Assembly: GCF_003391055.1 (NCBI RefSeq)
Contig: NZ_QUAJ01000009.1
Coordinates: forward strand, 39,175-103,174
Length of the DNA: 64,000 nt
DNA from: Psychrilyobacter piezotolerans
GTDB taxonomy: Bacteria; Fusobacteriota; Fusobacteriia; Fusobacteriales; Fusobacteriaceae
Direction: 5' to 3'
Each line of letters opens with the position of its first letter. The stretch's first letter is position 1. Positions 8,219 through 17,165 of the stretch are shown piece after piece. The position numbers and the translations under genes are program-made. Under the pieces are notes generated by a model that saw nothing but the letters and a program-made list of their open reading frames with translations, had not been told where the DNA came from and did not search any database.

Positions 8219-9409
8219 ATGAAGGAAATCGAGGAAAAAGGATTTGGAACAAAAGCAATACATGGAGGAGCAGAAAAAAATCCATTTGGGACATTAACTA
8301 CACCAATATACCAGAGTTCCACCTTTGTATTTGATACGGCAGAACAAGGCGGTAGAAGGTTTGCTTTAGAAGAAGCCGGATATATATATTCAAGATTGGG
8401 AAACCCTACATCAAGTGTTGTGGAGAGAAAATTGGCATTATTGGAAGGAGCAGAAGCTGCGTTAGCTACCAGTTCTGGAATGGGAGCTATCTCTTCTACA
8501 ATGTGGACACTGCTTAAATCTGGAGACCACCTATTGGCAGACAAAACTTTATACGGGTGTACTTATGCTTACTTCAGTCATGGACTGACTAAATTTGGGA
8601 TCGATGTAGAATTTGTGGATACTTCTGATTTGGAAGCTGTAAAAAAAGCTATGAGACCAAATACTAAGATAGTTTATTTAGAAACACCGGCAAACCCTAA
8701 TTTAAAAATTGTAGATATCAAGGCTGTTTGTGAAATCGCACATAAAACTCAAGGAACCAGGGTAGTTGTAGATAATACATTTGCAACACCATATCTTCAA
8801 AGACCATTAGAATTCGGGGCTGACCTGGTAATTCATTCAGCAACTAAATATTTAAACGGACACGGAGACGTAGTAGCTGGATTCGTAGCAGGAGATTTAG
8901 ATACAGTAACCCAGATAAGATTAGTAGGTGTAAAGGATATGACCGGTTCGGTTCTCAGCCCGCAAGATGCTTTCCTTATGATCAGAGGAATGAAGACTTT
9001 AGAACTCAGAATGGCAAGACATTGCAGTAATGCATATAAGGTAGCAAAATTCCTGGATGCTAATTCTATGGTGGAAAAAGTATATTATCCGGGTCTTGTA
9101 TCTCATGAAGGACATGAAATAGCAAGGGAACAGATGGATGGATTCGGGGGGATAATTGCCTTTGATGTAAAGGGTGGATTGGAAGCAGGGAAAAAATTAT
9201 TAAACAGTTTAGATTTGTGCACTTTAGCAGTAAGTTTAGGGGATACAGAAACTTTAATCCAGCATCCGGCATCTATGACTCATTCTCCATATACAGTGGA
9301 AGAGAGAGCAGCAGCAGGAATAACTGAGGGATTGGTTAGAATATCTGTAGGGCTGGAAGATGCAGATGATATTATAGCAGATTTAGAGCAGGGATTGGCA
9401 AGATTATAA
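8219..9409 (+). CDS. megL: methionine gamma-lyase
   Basis: A 396-residue PLP enzyme of the Cys/Met metabolism (gamma) family. It splits L-methionine to methanethiol, ammonia and 2-oxobutyrate. The PLP lysine is K210 in HSATKYLNGHGD. The segment LYGCTYAYFSHG has the cysteine typical of methionine gamma-lyases, whereas cystathionine gamma-synthases and lyases usually have another residue there. YSRLGNPT and the VDNTFATPYLQRPLEFGAD block are also present. Length is full. It is monocistronic, with its own promoter. Fusobacteria are known for this enzyme. Cystathionine gamma-lyase remains the alternative. Confidence 0.88.
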   Translation: MKEIEEKGFGTKAIHGGAEKNPFGTLTTPIYQSSTFVFDTAEQGGRRFALEEAGYIYSRLGNPTSSVVERKLALLEGAEAALATSSGMGAISSTMWTLLKSGDHLLADKTLYGCTYAYFSHGLTKFGIDVEFVDTSDLEAVKKAMRPNTKIVYLETPANPNLKIVDIKAVCEIAHKTQGTRVVVDNTFATPYLQRPLEFGADLVIHSATKYLNGHGDVVAGFVAGDLDTVTQIRLVGVKDMTGSVLSPQDAFLMIRGMKTLELRMARHCSNAYKVAKFLDANSMVEKVYYPGLVSHEGHEIAREQMDGFGGIIAFDVKGGLEAGKKLLNSLDLCTLAVSLGDTETLIQHPASMTHSPYTVEERAAAGITEGLVRISVGLEDADDIIADLEQGLARL

Positions 9410-9420
9410 AATTATTTTAA

Positions 9421-9450
9421 GGTGGCGGGGGAAACTCTGCTGCTTTTTAT
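9421..9450 (+). terminator. probable terminator of megL
   Basis: GGCGGGG-GAAA-CTCTGCT can pair (with G-T wobbles) and is followed by a T-rich run. A related hairpin follows the decayed megL tail near 12466. Confidence 0.5.
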
Positions 9451-9498
9451 TATTATCTAGGAAATTAAAGTTTATAAAAACATTGATTATGATTAATT

Positions 9499-9521
9499 GG
9501 ATGCAACGTCACGTTGCTTTT
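9499..9521 (+). repeat. short palindromic repeat GGATGCAACGTCACGTTGC
   Basis: A GCAACG/CGTTGC hairpin followed by five T. A near-identical copy occurs in the opposite orientation at 13679-13700, so the two bracket the tldD-nitroreductase stretch as inverted copies. It may act as a terminator. Confidence 0.6.
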
Positions 9522-9572
9522 TATGAATAACTGTTAAAATTAAATCAATTAAGATATTAATAGGAGGATATT

Positions 9573-10958
9573 ATGTTAAGCAGGGAGATTATTAAAAAGA
9601 TCTTTAAAACAGCTTTGGTCAGCGGTGATTTTGCCGAGATTTTTTTTGAAAAAAAAGATACATTTTCACTTACTTTATCATCACAAAAGATAGAGAAAGT
9701 ACTTTCTGGAAGTGATTTTGGAGTTGGAGTCAGGATTTTAGACAGATCAAATGCAGTTTATGGGTATACAAATAATTTAAGTGATGAGAACTTACTTTTA
9801 ATCACGAAAAAATTAGCTGATTCATTGGAAAAAAAAGAAAACTCGGTGGAGGGAAGGTTAGGAAAACCTGAAGTTGAAGAAAATAAACATAAGATCAGGA
9901 GGATGCCGGACACGGTGCCTGTAGAAGAAAAAGTGGCATTATTAAAAAAAGTAGACAAGGCAGCCAGAGAATATGATGAAAAGATCAGCCAGGTAGAAGC
10001 CTCGTATTTTGATACTGTGCAGAATATTAAAATAATTAATTCAGAGGGATTAAATAGGAGTGACACCAGGGTTCATACCAGGTTAAGAGTGGAGTGTATT
10101 GCAAAGGATGGAGAAAATGTACAAACTGGTTCATCTGCTCCAGGTGGACAGAAAGGGTTTGAGTTTTATAGTGAAGATGTGGATGTAGCAGAAGCTGCAA
10201 AAGAAGCAGCCAGGCAGGCTGTAACACTGTTATCTGCTGAGGATGCTCCCAGTAAAGAGATGACAGTTATCATGGAAAATGGGTTTGGCGGTGTGATATT
10301 CCATGAAGCCTGCGGGCATGGGCTGGAAGCTACATCTGTTGCTAAAAAATTGTCTGTTTTTACAGATAAAATTGGAGAAAAGATAGCCAGCAGCTGTGTG
10401 ACTGCCATCGATGACGGGACTATTGCCAATGGATGGGGATCTCTAAATATAGATGATGAAGGTCATAGAGCTCAAAAAAATATCCTGATAAAAGACGGGA
10501 TACTGCAGGGGTATATGATAGATAAATTAGGAGGTAGAAGGATGGAAGGAAAGTCATCTGGTTCCGGTAGAAGAGAATCGTATAAGTTTGCTCCGACTTC
10601 CAGGATGACAAACACATTTATTGCACCTGGAACTTCTACTTTAGAAGAGATGTTAAAAGATGTAAAATTTGGGTTATACGCAAAATCAATGGGGGGCGGA
10701 AGTGTAAATACTACAACCGGTGATTTTAATTTCTCAGTAAGGGAAGGCTACCTGATAGAAGATGGGAAGATAACTACTCCTGTAAAGGGGGCTACTCTAA
10801 TTGGAAGCGGTCCCGAAATTTTACACAAGATCGATATGGTAGGAGATAACCTGTCCTGTGCCCAGGGAGTGTGCGGATCATTAAGCGGGCACATTCCAAC
10901 TGATGTAGGCCAGCCCAGGATAAGAGTTTCATCGATCACAGTAGGAGGGAAGAAATAA
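9573..10958 (+). CDS. tldD: TldD family metalloprotease subunit
   Basis: A 461-residue protein of the TldD/PmbA family, in which a TldD-TldE heterodimer degrades unfolded peptides and processes peptide antibiotics. The zinc site HEACGH is at residues 244-249, as in the active TldD subunit. Other typical blocks are EGLNRSDTRVHTRLRV and the C-terminal GSGRRESYKFAPTSRMTNTFI and GDFNFSVREGYLI. The start ATG has AGGAGG upstream. Three bases separate it from the partner gene tldE, so the pair is co-transcribed. Confidence 0.93.
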   Translation: MLSREIIKKIFKTALVSGDFAEIFFEKKDTFSLTLSSQKIEKVLSGSDFGVGVRILDRSNAVYGYTNNLSDENLLLITKKLADSLEKKENSVEGRLGKPEVEENKHKIRRMPDTVPVEEKVALLKKVDKAAREYDEKISQVEASYFDTVQNIKIINSEGLNRSDTRVHTRLRVECIAKDGENVQTGSSAPGGQKGFEFYSEDVDVAEAAKEAARQAVTLLSAEDAPSKEMTVIMENGFGGVIFHEACGHGLEATSVAKKLSVFTDKIGEKIASSCVTAIDDGTIANGWGSLNIDDEGHRAQKNILIKDGILQGYMIDKLGGRRMEGKSSGSGRRESYKFAPTSRMTNTFIAPGTSTLEEMLKDVKFGLYAKSMGGGSVNTTTGDFNFSVREGYLIEDGKITTPVKGATLIGSGPEILHKIDMVGDNLSCAQGVCGSLSGHIPTDVGQPRIRVSSITVGGKK

Positions 10959-10960
10959 TT

Positions 10961-12289
10961 ATGGACTACACTAATTTATTTAATAAAGCTAAGGAAAAAA
11001 AGATAGAGGAGCTGGAAGTTTATTTTTCCAGAAGTGGTTCTACTTCAATTAAATTATTTAACTCAGAGGTAGAGGAATATAAAGTGTCCGATGTTTCGGG
11101 GATTTCATTAAAGGGGAAATATAATGGGAAAGCAGGGTCCGTATATACCGAAGAGATCTCAGAAGAAAGTGCAGTTAAATTATTGGACCAGTTGATATTA
11201 AATGCTTCAATTGTAGAAACAAATGAGGAGTTCTCTTTATTTGAAGGGGATAAAAACTATCCGGAAGTAAGGACATTTAATGAAGATATAAGAAATATAA
11301 AAACTTCCGCTAAGATTGAGCTGTTAAAAAAAATAGATGAAAAGGTAAGGAGTTATGAAAATATAGATACTCTTCAGAGGTTGGTTTTTGTTGAGAGTGA
11401 AACAGAAACAAAGATAATCAACTCCAGGAATTTAGATTTAGAGAAAAAGAAAAATACCATCTTAGTTTACTGTTATGCTGCTGCTAAAAAAGGTGATGAA
11501 GTCACAACAGGGGGTGATTTTATCCTAACCCATGATATTAACAGTATCGACGTGGAAAAATTTGCTGAAAAGGTAGCTTTAAATGCAGCAAATAAACTGG
11601 GAGGAAGGAAAACTGATTCCGGTAAATATAAAACTCTTCTTTCAAATGAGGTTGCAGCTGATCTGTTGGGAGCTATGAGTTCTAGTTTTTCTGCTGAAAA
11701 TGTTCAAAAAGGATTATCGATGTTAGAGGGGAAATTGGAGAATCCGGTATGTTCTGAAAATATCACCATAACGGATAAGCCACTGGTTGATTTTGGCCCT
11801 AATTCAACAGCATTTGATGATGAGGGAGTAGCTGCATCTGATAAGGTTATTGTTGAAAGGGGGAGATTAAAAACTTTCTTACACAACAGAAAAACAGCTG
11901 AAAAAGACGGGGTAGAAAGTACCGGGAATGGATTTAAAGCAGGATTTAAAGGGCTGGTAGCAGTTAAACCAACTAATTTTTCAATTGAGAACGGGGGAAG
12001 TTCCTTGGAGGAACTGACTGCCAAGGTAGGAGATGGAATATACATAAATGATCTATCGGGAATCCATGCAGGACTAAATCCGGTTACCGGGGATTTTTCT
12101 CTGCAGGCAGGGGGATTTTTAATTAAAGACGGGAAGTTAGACCTGCCCGTCAATCTGATAACAGTTGCAGGGAACTTCTTTGAGATGTTAAAAGATGTAA
12201 ATGATCTTGGAAATGATTTTAAATATGGTTATTCCGGGGTAGGTTCCCCGTCATTATTCATAAATGAATTGAGTATATCGGGGAAATAA
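10961..12289 (+). CDS. tldE: TldE/PmbA family protein, partner of TldD
   Basis: A 442-residue TldE (PmbA) homologue. It lacks the HExxxH motif at the place where TldD has it (here SNEVAADLLGAMSS), as expected for the non-catalytic subunit that frames the proteolytic chamber. The C-terminal STGNGFKAGFKGLVAV, GDFSLQAGGFLIKDGKL and VNLITVAGNFFEMLKDV segments are characteristic. It follows tldD by three bases with AGGAGGGAAG overlapping the tldD end as ribosome binding site. Full length. Confidence 0.92.
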   Translation: MDYTNLFNKAKEKKIEELEVYFSRSGSTSIKLFNSEVEEYKVSDVSGISLKGKYNGKAGSVYTEEISEESAVKLLDQLILNASIVETNEEFSLFEGDKNYPEVRTFNEDIRNIKTSAKIELLKKIDEKVRSYENIDTLQRLVFVESETETKIINSRNLDLEKKKNTILVYCYAAAKKGDEVTTGGDFILTHDINSIDVEKFAEKVALNAANKLGGRKTDSGKYKTLLSNEVAADLLGAMSSSFSAENVQKGLSMLEGKLENPVCSENITITDKPLVDFGPNSTAFDDEGVAASDKVIVERGRLKTFLHNRKTAEKDGVESTGNGFKAGFKGLVAVKPTNFSIENGGSSLEELTAKVGDGIYINDLSGIHAGLNPVTGDFSLQAGGFLIKDGKLDLPVNLITVAGNFFEMLKDVNDLGNDFKYGYSGVGSPSLFINELSISGK

Positions 12290-12325
12290 AAAAATAGACA
12301 CAGATTAAAAACCTTTAACTTTTTT

Positions 12326-12381
12326 GCCACTAATTTACACTAATTAATTTTATTAGTAAAAAATTGGTGTTCATTGGTGGC
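12326..12381. repeat. imperfect hairpin repeat (GCCACTAATTTACACTAATT type)
   Basis: Two arms of about 20 bases, GCCACTAATTTACACTAATT and AATTGGTGTTCATTGGTGGC, pair with four non-Watson-Crick positions, two of which are G-U in RNA. It lies in the gene-free stretch after tldE. Similar phrases (ATCTGTGT, TCTGCGAC) occur at about 16700, 17000 and 23830. Confidence 0.6.
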
Positions 12382-12403
12382 TAAGTTATTAGTTGTGATA
12401 TTT

Positions 12404-12454
12404 AATGATAAAATTGGTATAGCTGATTTAGAGCAGGGAACAGCAAAATTATAG
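12404..12454 (+). pseudogene. remnant of a second methionine gamma-lyase 3' end
   Basis: The last codons read IADLEQGTAKL-stop, against IADLEQGLARL-stop at the end of the intact gene at 9409, and nucleotides agree closely over about 40 bases (GATTTAGAGCAGGGA). Upstream the resemblance stops, so only the tail of a former second copy (or a duplicated 3' end) remains. A terminator-like hairpin follows. Confidence 0.65.
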
Positions 12455-12465
12455 GGTATATATAG

Positions 12466-12494
12466 ATAGTAGGGAGAAATCTCTGCTATTTTTT
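12466..12494 (+). terminator. hairpin terminator after the decayed megL tail
   Basis: ATAGT..GGAGA and TCTCTGCTAT pair with one bulge, followed by TTTTTTATTT. It matches the position and style of the hairpin behind the intact megL. Confidence 0.55.
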
Positions 12495-12500
12495 ATTTGC

Positions 12501-13086
12501 GATAACTGGCGGCATTATAACGGGCCTATAAGCAGGAGGGAGGATAGATATTATTTTGAAAAGCTAGAGAATAAAATAAAACAGATACAGAATAATGGCG
12601 GAAAAGTCATCGGGTACGTATCTACCGATTATGGAAACAGGGATGAAAGGGAAGTAAGAAAAGATATAGATCTCTGGAAAAATGAGTGGAATATAGAGGG
12701 GGTATTTTTAGATGAAGGGATGGGGAGTTGTGGTGACAGTTGTGAAAAGCTGATAAAAAAGTATCAGGATTACTATGAATATATAGGAGATAAAATCATT
12801 GTTACCAATGCAGGGTATATAGATGAAAACTATGAAAAATTTTTAAAAGACGGGGTGATTATGATAGTTTTTGAAAATACCTATAAAAAAATTTATATCT
12901 CCTGATAACTATCTGGATAACCTGGATCTGCATAGTGGAAAAAAAGGGGTCTTACTGCACACAACTCCTGTGGATATAGATGGAACAAAGTTAAAAAGCT
13001 TATATAAAAAATATGATTTGGACTATATATATTTAACTTCTAAAAATTGGGATACTATATCATTGAAACTTTTGGAAAACTTATAG
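12501..13086 (+). pseudogene. broken spherulation-specific family 4 (spherulin-4-like) gene
   Basis: The frame from 12501 reads DNWRHYNGP... then GKVIGYVSTDYGNRDEREV and WNIEGVFLDEG, the signature of the spherulin-4 / glycosidase-like TIM-barrel family (YVSTxYGxR and FLDE). There is no start codon, and the frame opens immediately after a terminator hairpin, so the N-terminus is lost. Near 12890 an A-run (AAAAAAATTTATATC) shifts the frame: the first frame ends at 12905 and the sense continues from about 12885 as ISPDNYLDNLDLHSGKKG up to 13086. It is truncated and frameshifted, so surely non-functional. The two short open frames here are parts of this one gene. Confidence 0.75.
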
Positions 13087-13115
13087 TATACTGTAAGAAA
13101 TAATGGAGGTAGACA

Positions 13116-13679
13116 ATGAATGAAATTTTAAAAATAATTAAAGACAGAAGAACCACCAGATCCTATAAGAAAGAGATGATTACAGAGATCGAATTAAATG
13201 AAATAATAGAAGCTGGGATGTGGGCTCCCAGTGGACATAATAGACAACCTTGGCATTTTACGATAATAGAAAATAAAGAGATTATGAAAAAAATAAATTT
13301 TGAGACAAAAGAAGTGTGCAAAAATATCGATGATCCCCTCTATTTTGGATGGGCTAACAACAATGAATATGATGCATTTTATGATGCACCAGTTTTAATT
13401 TTACTGTCTTATAGCGATGACGGATTTTCTCCAATTGATGACTTGGGAGCTGTAAGTCAAAATATGGGGTTGGCAGCAGAAAGTATCGGAATAGGAAGCT
13501 GCTGGATCGGTTTCATAAACAAACTCTTTGAGAGCAGTGGTGAAAAACAAAAGGAATATGCAAAGTTATTAAAAATTCCAAAGGGTTATACACTGCATCA
13601 TGGAATAGTATTTGGGTATCCTGCCAAAGAAAAATTAAAATCACAACCGAGAAAGGGAAGTTTTAATAGAATAAAATAA
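13116..13679 (+). CDS. nitroreductase family protein
   Basis: A 187-residue FMN-dependent nitroreductase-like protein. The N-terminal KIIKDRRTTRSYKKEMI is the usual FMN-phosphate-binding start, and WAPSGHNRQPWHF is the classic family motif. Later LGAVSQNMGLAAESIGIGSCWIG holds the second FMN-contact helix and the C-terminus ends with GYPAKE. Members reduce nitro compounds, quinones or flavins with NAD(P)H; the physiological substrate is not predictable. ATGGAGG lies upstream of the ATG. It stands alone between the broken spherulin-4 gene and a hypothetical gene. Confidence 0.9.
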   Translation: MNEILKIIKDRRTTRSYKKEMITEIELNEIIEAGMWAPSGHNRQPWHFTIIENKEIMKKINFETKEVCKNIDDPLYFGWANNNEYDAFYDAPVLILLSYSDDGFSPIDDLGAVSQNMGLAAESIGIGSCWIGFINKLFESSGEKQKEYAKLLKIPKGYTLHHGIVFGYPAKEKLKSQPRKGSFNRIK

Positions 13680-13700
13680 AAACAACGTGATGTTGCATCC
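13679..13700 (-). repeat. inverted copy of the GGATGCAAC palindromic repeat
   Basis: On the minus strand GGATGCAACATCACGTTGTT matches 9499-9518 at 18 of 20 positions. It directly follows the nitroreductase stop and could form a weak terminator hairpin. Confidence 0.6.
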
Positions 13701-13727
13701 AGATAACAAAAAAATGGAGGTTAAATT

Positions 13728-14363
13728 ATGAAAAATAGACTGAATAAAAAAGCTGTGAGGATAATAATTTTGTTGTCGGTAATATTTTTAATTTATAATG
13801 TGATTAGGCCGAAACAACCAGGAGAAGTGAGGGTAAAGGATTATATGCCGAATAAACCTATGGTTAAGATCTTTGATGGAGGATTTGAAGGAGCCGGAAG
13901 TGTAGAAATAATAGATAAGATAAGGGGTGAATTTTATCAGAAGAAAACCCTGGATACTGCTGCCATGGGGGTGGCTGTTTACCGTGTAAATAAAGACGGG
14001 TACAGGCTGGTATACAGGGAAGGGGAAACTAACCAATTAAAAGATGACTATATAGATGAAAAATCCAACAATAATTTGATCCTGCTGAGATCACCTATTA
14101 AAAAAGGGATTTCCTGGATAAATGACGATAAATCTACATATAAGATCTTATCTGTAGATGAAAAGATAGAATTGATGGGTGGGGAAACAGAGGCAGTAAA
14201 ATTAAGGTACAGGAAAGCTGGGGATGAATACTATATCTATTTTGCAAAAGGACTGGGGATTGTGGAAATAGAGTCCGAGATGGGAAGCAGTAAATTAATC
14301 GAAGTGAGGTATGATGTGGAAGATTATCTTTTAAAACTGAAAAAAGAAGAAAAGAAAAACTAA
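13728..14363 (+). CDS. hypothetical membrane-anchored protein
   Basis: A 211-residue protein I do not recognise. Residues ~8-25 (AVRIIILLSVIFLIYNVI) form a single N-terminal membrane segment behind a basic start, so the rest is probably periplasmic. The body is beta-rich and hydrophilic (FDGGFEGAGSVEIIDKIRG, GGETEAVKLRYRKAGDEYYIYFAKGLGIVEIE), reminiscent of small periplasmic proteins of the LolA- or DUF-type beta sheets, but no family can be named. ATGGAGG precedes the start. It lies 135 bases upstream of truB. Confidence 0.6.
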   Translation: MKNRLNKKAVRIIILLSVIFLIYNVIRPKQPGEVRVKDYMPNKPMVKIFDGGFEGAGSVEIIDKIRGEFYQKKTLDTAAMGVAVYRVNKDGYRLVYREGETNQLKDDYIDEKSNNNLILLRSPIKKGISWINDDKSTYKILSVDEKIELMGGETEAVKLRYRKAGDEYYIYFAKGLGIVEIESEMGSSKLIEVRYDVEDYLLKLKKEEKKN

Positions 14364-14498
14364 CTATGTGTTTCAAGAATTTGAATTTAATGGATATAAA
14401 TTCATGGTATCAGTGGCTGAGAAAAGATTTCTGTGATTGTTTAAGGCCAGTGAATATGATATACTGTTATGAAAATAAATAATATAGGGTGGATAAAA

Positions 14499-15359
14499 TT
14501 GAACGGATTAATTAATGTAGATAAACCAAAAGGATATACTTCCTTTGATGTGATCAGAAAATTGAAAAGAATATTAAAAATGAAAAAAATAGGACATACC
14601 GGGACTCTGGATCCCCTGGCAACAGGAGTACTTGTGATCTGTCTTGGAAGGGCTACCAAATTAGCTAATGTAATAGAAGCCAAGGAAAAAACCTATATAG
14701 CTGACTTTATTTTGGGATCAAAAACAGATACCTACGATACTGAAGGGGAAGTTATAGATAGAAGTGATGTAAGGGTAACTGCTGAAGATGTAAAGAATAT
14801 ATTGTCTAAATTCAGAGGGGAAATTAAACAGGTTCCTCCTATGTATTCTGCACTGAAAGTAAACGGGAAAAGACTCTATGAGCTGGCCCGTGAAGGGGTA
14901 GTCATTGAAAGAAAAAGCAGAGATGTAGTAATATCAAAGCTGGAATTGATGGAATTTGACGAGCAAACACAGACAGGGAAACTTTACTGTGAAGTATCCA
15001 AGGGAACTTATATCAGGTCATTGATCTTTGATATGGGGGAAGAACTGGCGACCTATGCACATATGAATGGGCTGAGAAGGACCAAAGTTGGAGAATATCT
15101 GGTAGAAGACGGATTTACCATTGAGCAGATGGAAGAGATGGGAGAAAGAGGTGATCTATCTTTCGTAACCAGTGTAGAAGACAGCTTTAACTTTGAAAAA
15201 GTAGAGATAAAAGACGAAAAACAGATAAAATTATTTTTAAATGGAAATACAGTGATGTGTGAAAAACCAAATGACAAATACAGGATCTATGTAAATAGAG
15301 AATTTGTCGGCTTAGGAGAGGTCATTGATAATAGATTAAAAGGCTGGAAAGTATTTTAG
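14499..15359 (+). CDS. truB: tRNA pseudouridine(55) synthase TruB
   Basis: Makes pseudouridine 55 in the T-loop of tRNAs. The N-terminus LNGLINVDKPKGYTSFDVI and the catalytic block GTLDPLATGVL (Asp 38 in this numbering) are canonical; GTYIRSLIFDMGEEL closes the catalytic domain and a C-terminal PUA-like region (about 225-285) follows. An in-frame ATG at 14469 has no ribosome binding site, whereas TTG at 14499 has AGGGTGG six bases upstream and gives the usual family N-terminus, so TTG is preferred. It is followed 22 bases later by hisS. Confidence 0.93.
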   Translation: MNGLINVDKPKGYTSFDVIRKLKRILKMKKIGHTGTLDPLATGVLVICLGRATKLANVIEAKEKTYIADFILGSKTDTYDTEGEVIDRSDVRVTAEDVKNILSKFRGEIKQVPPMYSALKVNGKRLYELAREGVVIERKSRDVVISKLELMEFDEQTQTGKLYCEVSKGTYIRSLIFDMGEELATYAHMNGLRRTKVGEYLVEDGFTIEQMEEMGERGDLSFVTSVEDSFNFEKVEIKDEKQIKLFLNGNTVMCEKPNDKYRIYVNREFVGLGEVIDNRLKGWKVF

Positions 15360-15381
15360 ACAAAATTTGTGAGGTGAAAGA

Positions 15382-16620
15382 ATGGAATTGATAAAAGCAA
15401 TGAGAGGAACTAGAGATATCTATGATGTAGAAGCTCTAAAATTTAACTTTATAGAAGATACGGCGAAAGAGTTATTGGAAAATTATGGTTTTGGAAGGAT
15501 AATAACTCCTACATTTGAATCTACAGACCTGTTCAAAAGAGGGATAGGGGAAGGGACGGATATTGTAGATAAGGAGATGTATACATTCTCTGACCGTGGA
15601 GACAGAAGTATCACTCTGAGACCTGAGGGGACAGCCCCGGTAGTAAGATCATATCTGGAAAATAAGACCTATGCCAAGGAAGATCTGACTAAATATTATT
15701 ATATCAACAATATGTTCAGATATGAAAGACCCCAGGCAGGAAGATACAGGGAATTTTATCAGATTGGTGTAGAAATCCTGGGAAATGCATCACCTATGGC
15801 AGATGCTGAAGTGATATCCATGGGATACAGACTGATGGAAAAATTAGGTATAGAAGATCTAAAGGTTAACATAAACTCTGTAGGAGGAAATGAAACAAGA
15901 GCAAAATACAGAGAGATTTTGGTAAACTACCTTACTCCTAAAAAAGATGGATTATGTACCGACTGCCAGACCAGATATGAAGCTAACCCCCTTAGAGTAT
16001 TGGACTGTAAGAATAAAAACTGCCAGGAATTGACGGTAGATGCTCCAATGCTGCCTGATAATTTAAATTCCGAAGAAAAGGCACACTATGAGACTGTAAA
16101 AGAGTACTTAGACATGTTTGGTGTGGAATATGTAGAAAACCCGAGATTAGTTAGGGGACTGGATTATTACTCAAGCACGGTGTTTGAGATCATAACTGAA
16201 AAATTAGGTTCCCAGGGAACGGTCCTGGGTGGTGGAAGATACGATAACTTAATTAAGCAATTAGGAGATAAGGAAGTTCCGGCAGTAGGATTTGGATCGG
16301 GCCTGGACAGACTTATGATGTTATTAGGAGAAGATAAAATCGTAAATACTCCCGATATATATATAAGCTGGATGGGGGAAGAAAATATAGACTACGCTTT
16401 CTTAGTTGCCAATAAATTAAGAGATAATGGGGTAAAAGTTTATATTGAATATGCACCAAAATCTGCCAATGCTCATAGGAAAAAAGCATTTAAATTAGGA
16501 GCTCAAAGGGAAGTTATCATCGACTCGGAATCTAAAGCCAATAGAACTATGGGATTGAAAGAATTAAGCAGCAGGGATGTAGAAGTAGTTGCATTTGATG
16601 AGTTATTGGAGAAGGTGTAA
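15382..16620 (+). CDS. hisS: histidyl-tRNA synthetase
   Basis: A 412-residue class II synthetase charging tRNA-His. Motif 1 is in RIITPTFESTDLFKRGIGEGTDIVDKEMYTF, motif 2 is FRYERPQAGRYREFYQIGVE, the HisA motif is VRGLDYYSSTVFE, and motif 3 is AVGFGSGLDRLMMLL. The C-terminal anticodon domain covers about 325-410. Four cysteines (CTDC about 193-196, CKNKNC about 209-214) form a CxxC pair found in many HisRS insertions. It follows truB by 22 bases and likely shares its transcript. Confidence 0.96.
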   Translation: MELIKAMRGTRDIYDVEALKFNFIEDTAKELLENYGFGRIITPTFESTDLFKRGIGEGTDIVDKEMYTFSDRGDRSITLRPEGTAPVVRSYLENKTYAKEDLTKYYYINNMFRYERPQAGRYREFYQIGVEILGNASPMADAEVISMGYRLMEKLGIEDLKVNINSVGGNETRAKYREILVNYLTPKKDGLCTDCQTRYEANPLRVLDCKNKNCQELTVDAPMLPDNLNSEEKAHYETVKEYLDMFGVEYVENPRLVRGLDYYSSTVFEIITEKLGSQGTVLGGGRYDNLIKQLGDKEVPAVGFGSGLDRLMMLLGEDKIVNTPDIYISWMGEENIDYAFLVANKLRDNGVKVYIEYAPKSANAHRKKAFKLGAQREVIIDSESKANRTMGLKELSSRDVEVVAFDELLEKV

Positions 16621-17165
16621 CCCTCTTAACTCCTTTCTTGTTGTCATTTCCTCTTGAATAAGAGGAAACTATAGTGATTGCTTTGGAGTAATTAAAACTT
16701 GATTTTTTAATCAGTACAATCTGCGACAAAAAGAAGGTTCTAAGGGTTTCGCCCTTAACTGAGATCATTTCTTGCCTTGATGCAAGAAAAAGATCCAAAG
16801 AAAATCAAGAAGATTTATATGTTGTCTTAATGAGTAAGTCACGATCGTTGTTGTAGGAACACTACAGCTGAAGCTTAACGATTATAAACTTCATTTTTAA
16901 AATCTAAATACTAGAATAACATGTATAAAAAGGATTAAAGTCAAAATAAAAAGAAGGTTCTAACCAAGAAAAAAGAATTTTAGATCTGTGTTAATTAGAT
17001 TTTTAATCCATAGAAATCTGTGTCAAAAATATTATTTTAAAGACAACTGTGTAATAGCAGTAAAGTATTTAATTCGTGATAAAAAGAAGAATTTAAAGTC
17101 AGACTTTAGTCTGCGTCAAAAAAATAGAAATAAAAATATTTTATATAAAATAGTGAGGTATAGGA
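16621..17165. other. gene-free hisS-aspS spacer with repeats
   Basis: No gene was seen in these 545 bases. They contain the composite repeat copy 3 (16738-16892) and several phrases of the TCTGTGTNAA / TCTGCGAC type (16708, 16987, 17023, 17113) that recur at 12300 and 23830. A frame from 16988 lacks a start signal and family resemblance. Confidence 0.6.
16738..16892 (+). repeat. composite intergenic repeat, copy 3
   Basis: Reverse-oriented relative to copies 1 and 2. It begins with the hairpin AAGGGT-TTCG-CCCTTA (16742-16757), continues with a CATTTCTTG..CAAGAAA block and CCAAAGAAAATCAAGAAG (16765-16815), and ends with 16832-16892, which is the reverse complement of 438-499. It is the shortest and most compact of the three copies. 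Confidence 0.7.

Noticed and set aside
12871..13086. Separate 71-residue protein
   Set aside because: Its sense continues the spherulin-4-like frame across an A-run; it is part of one broken gene.
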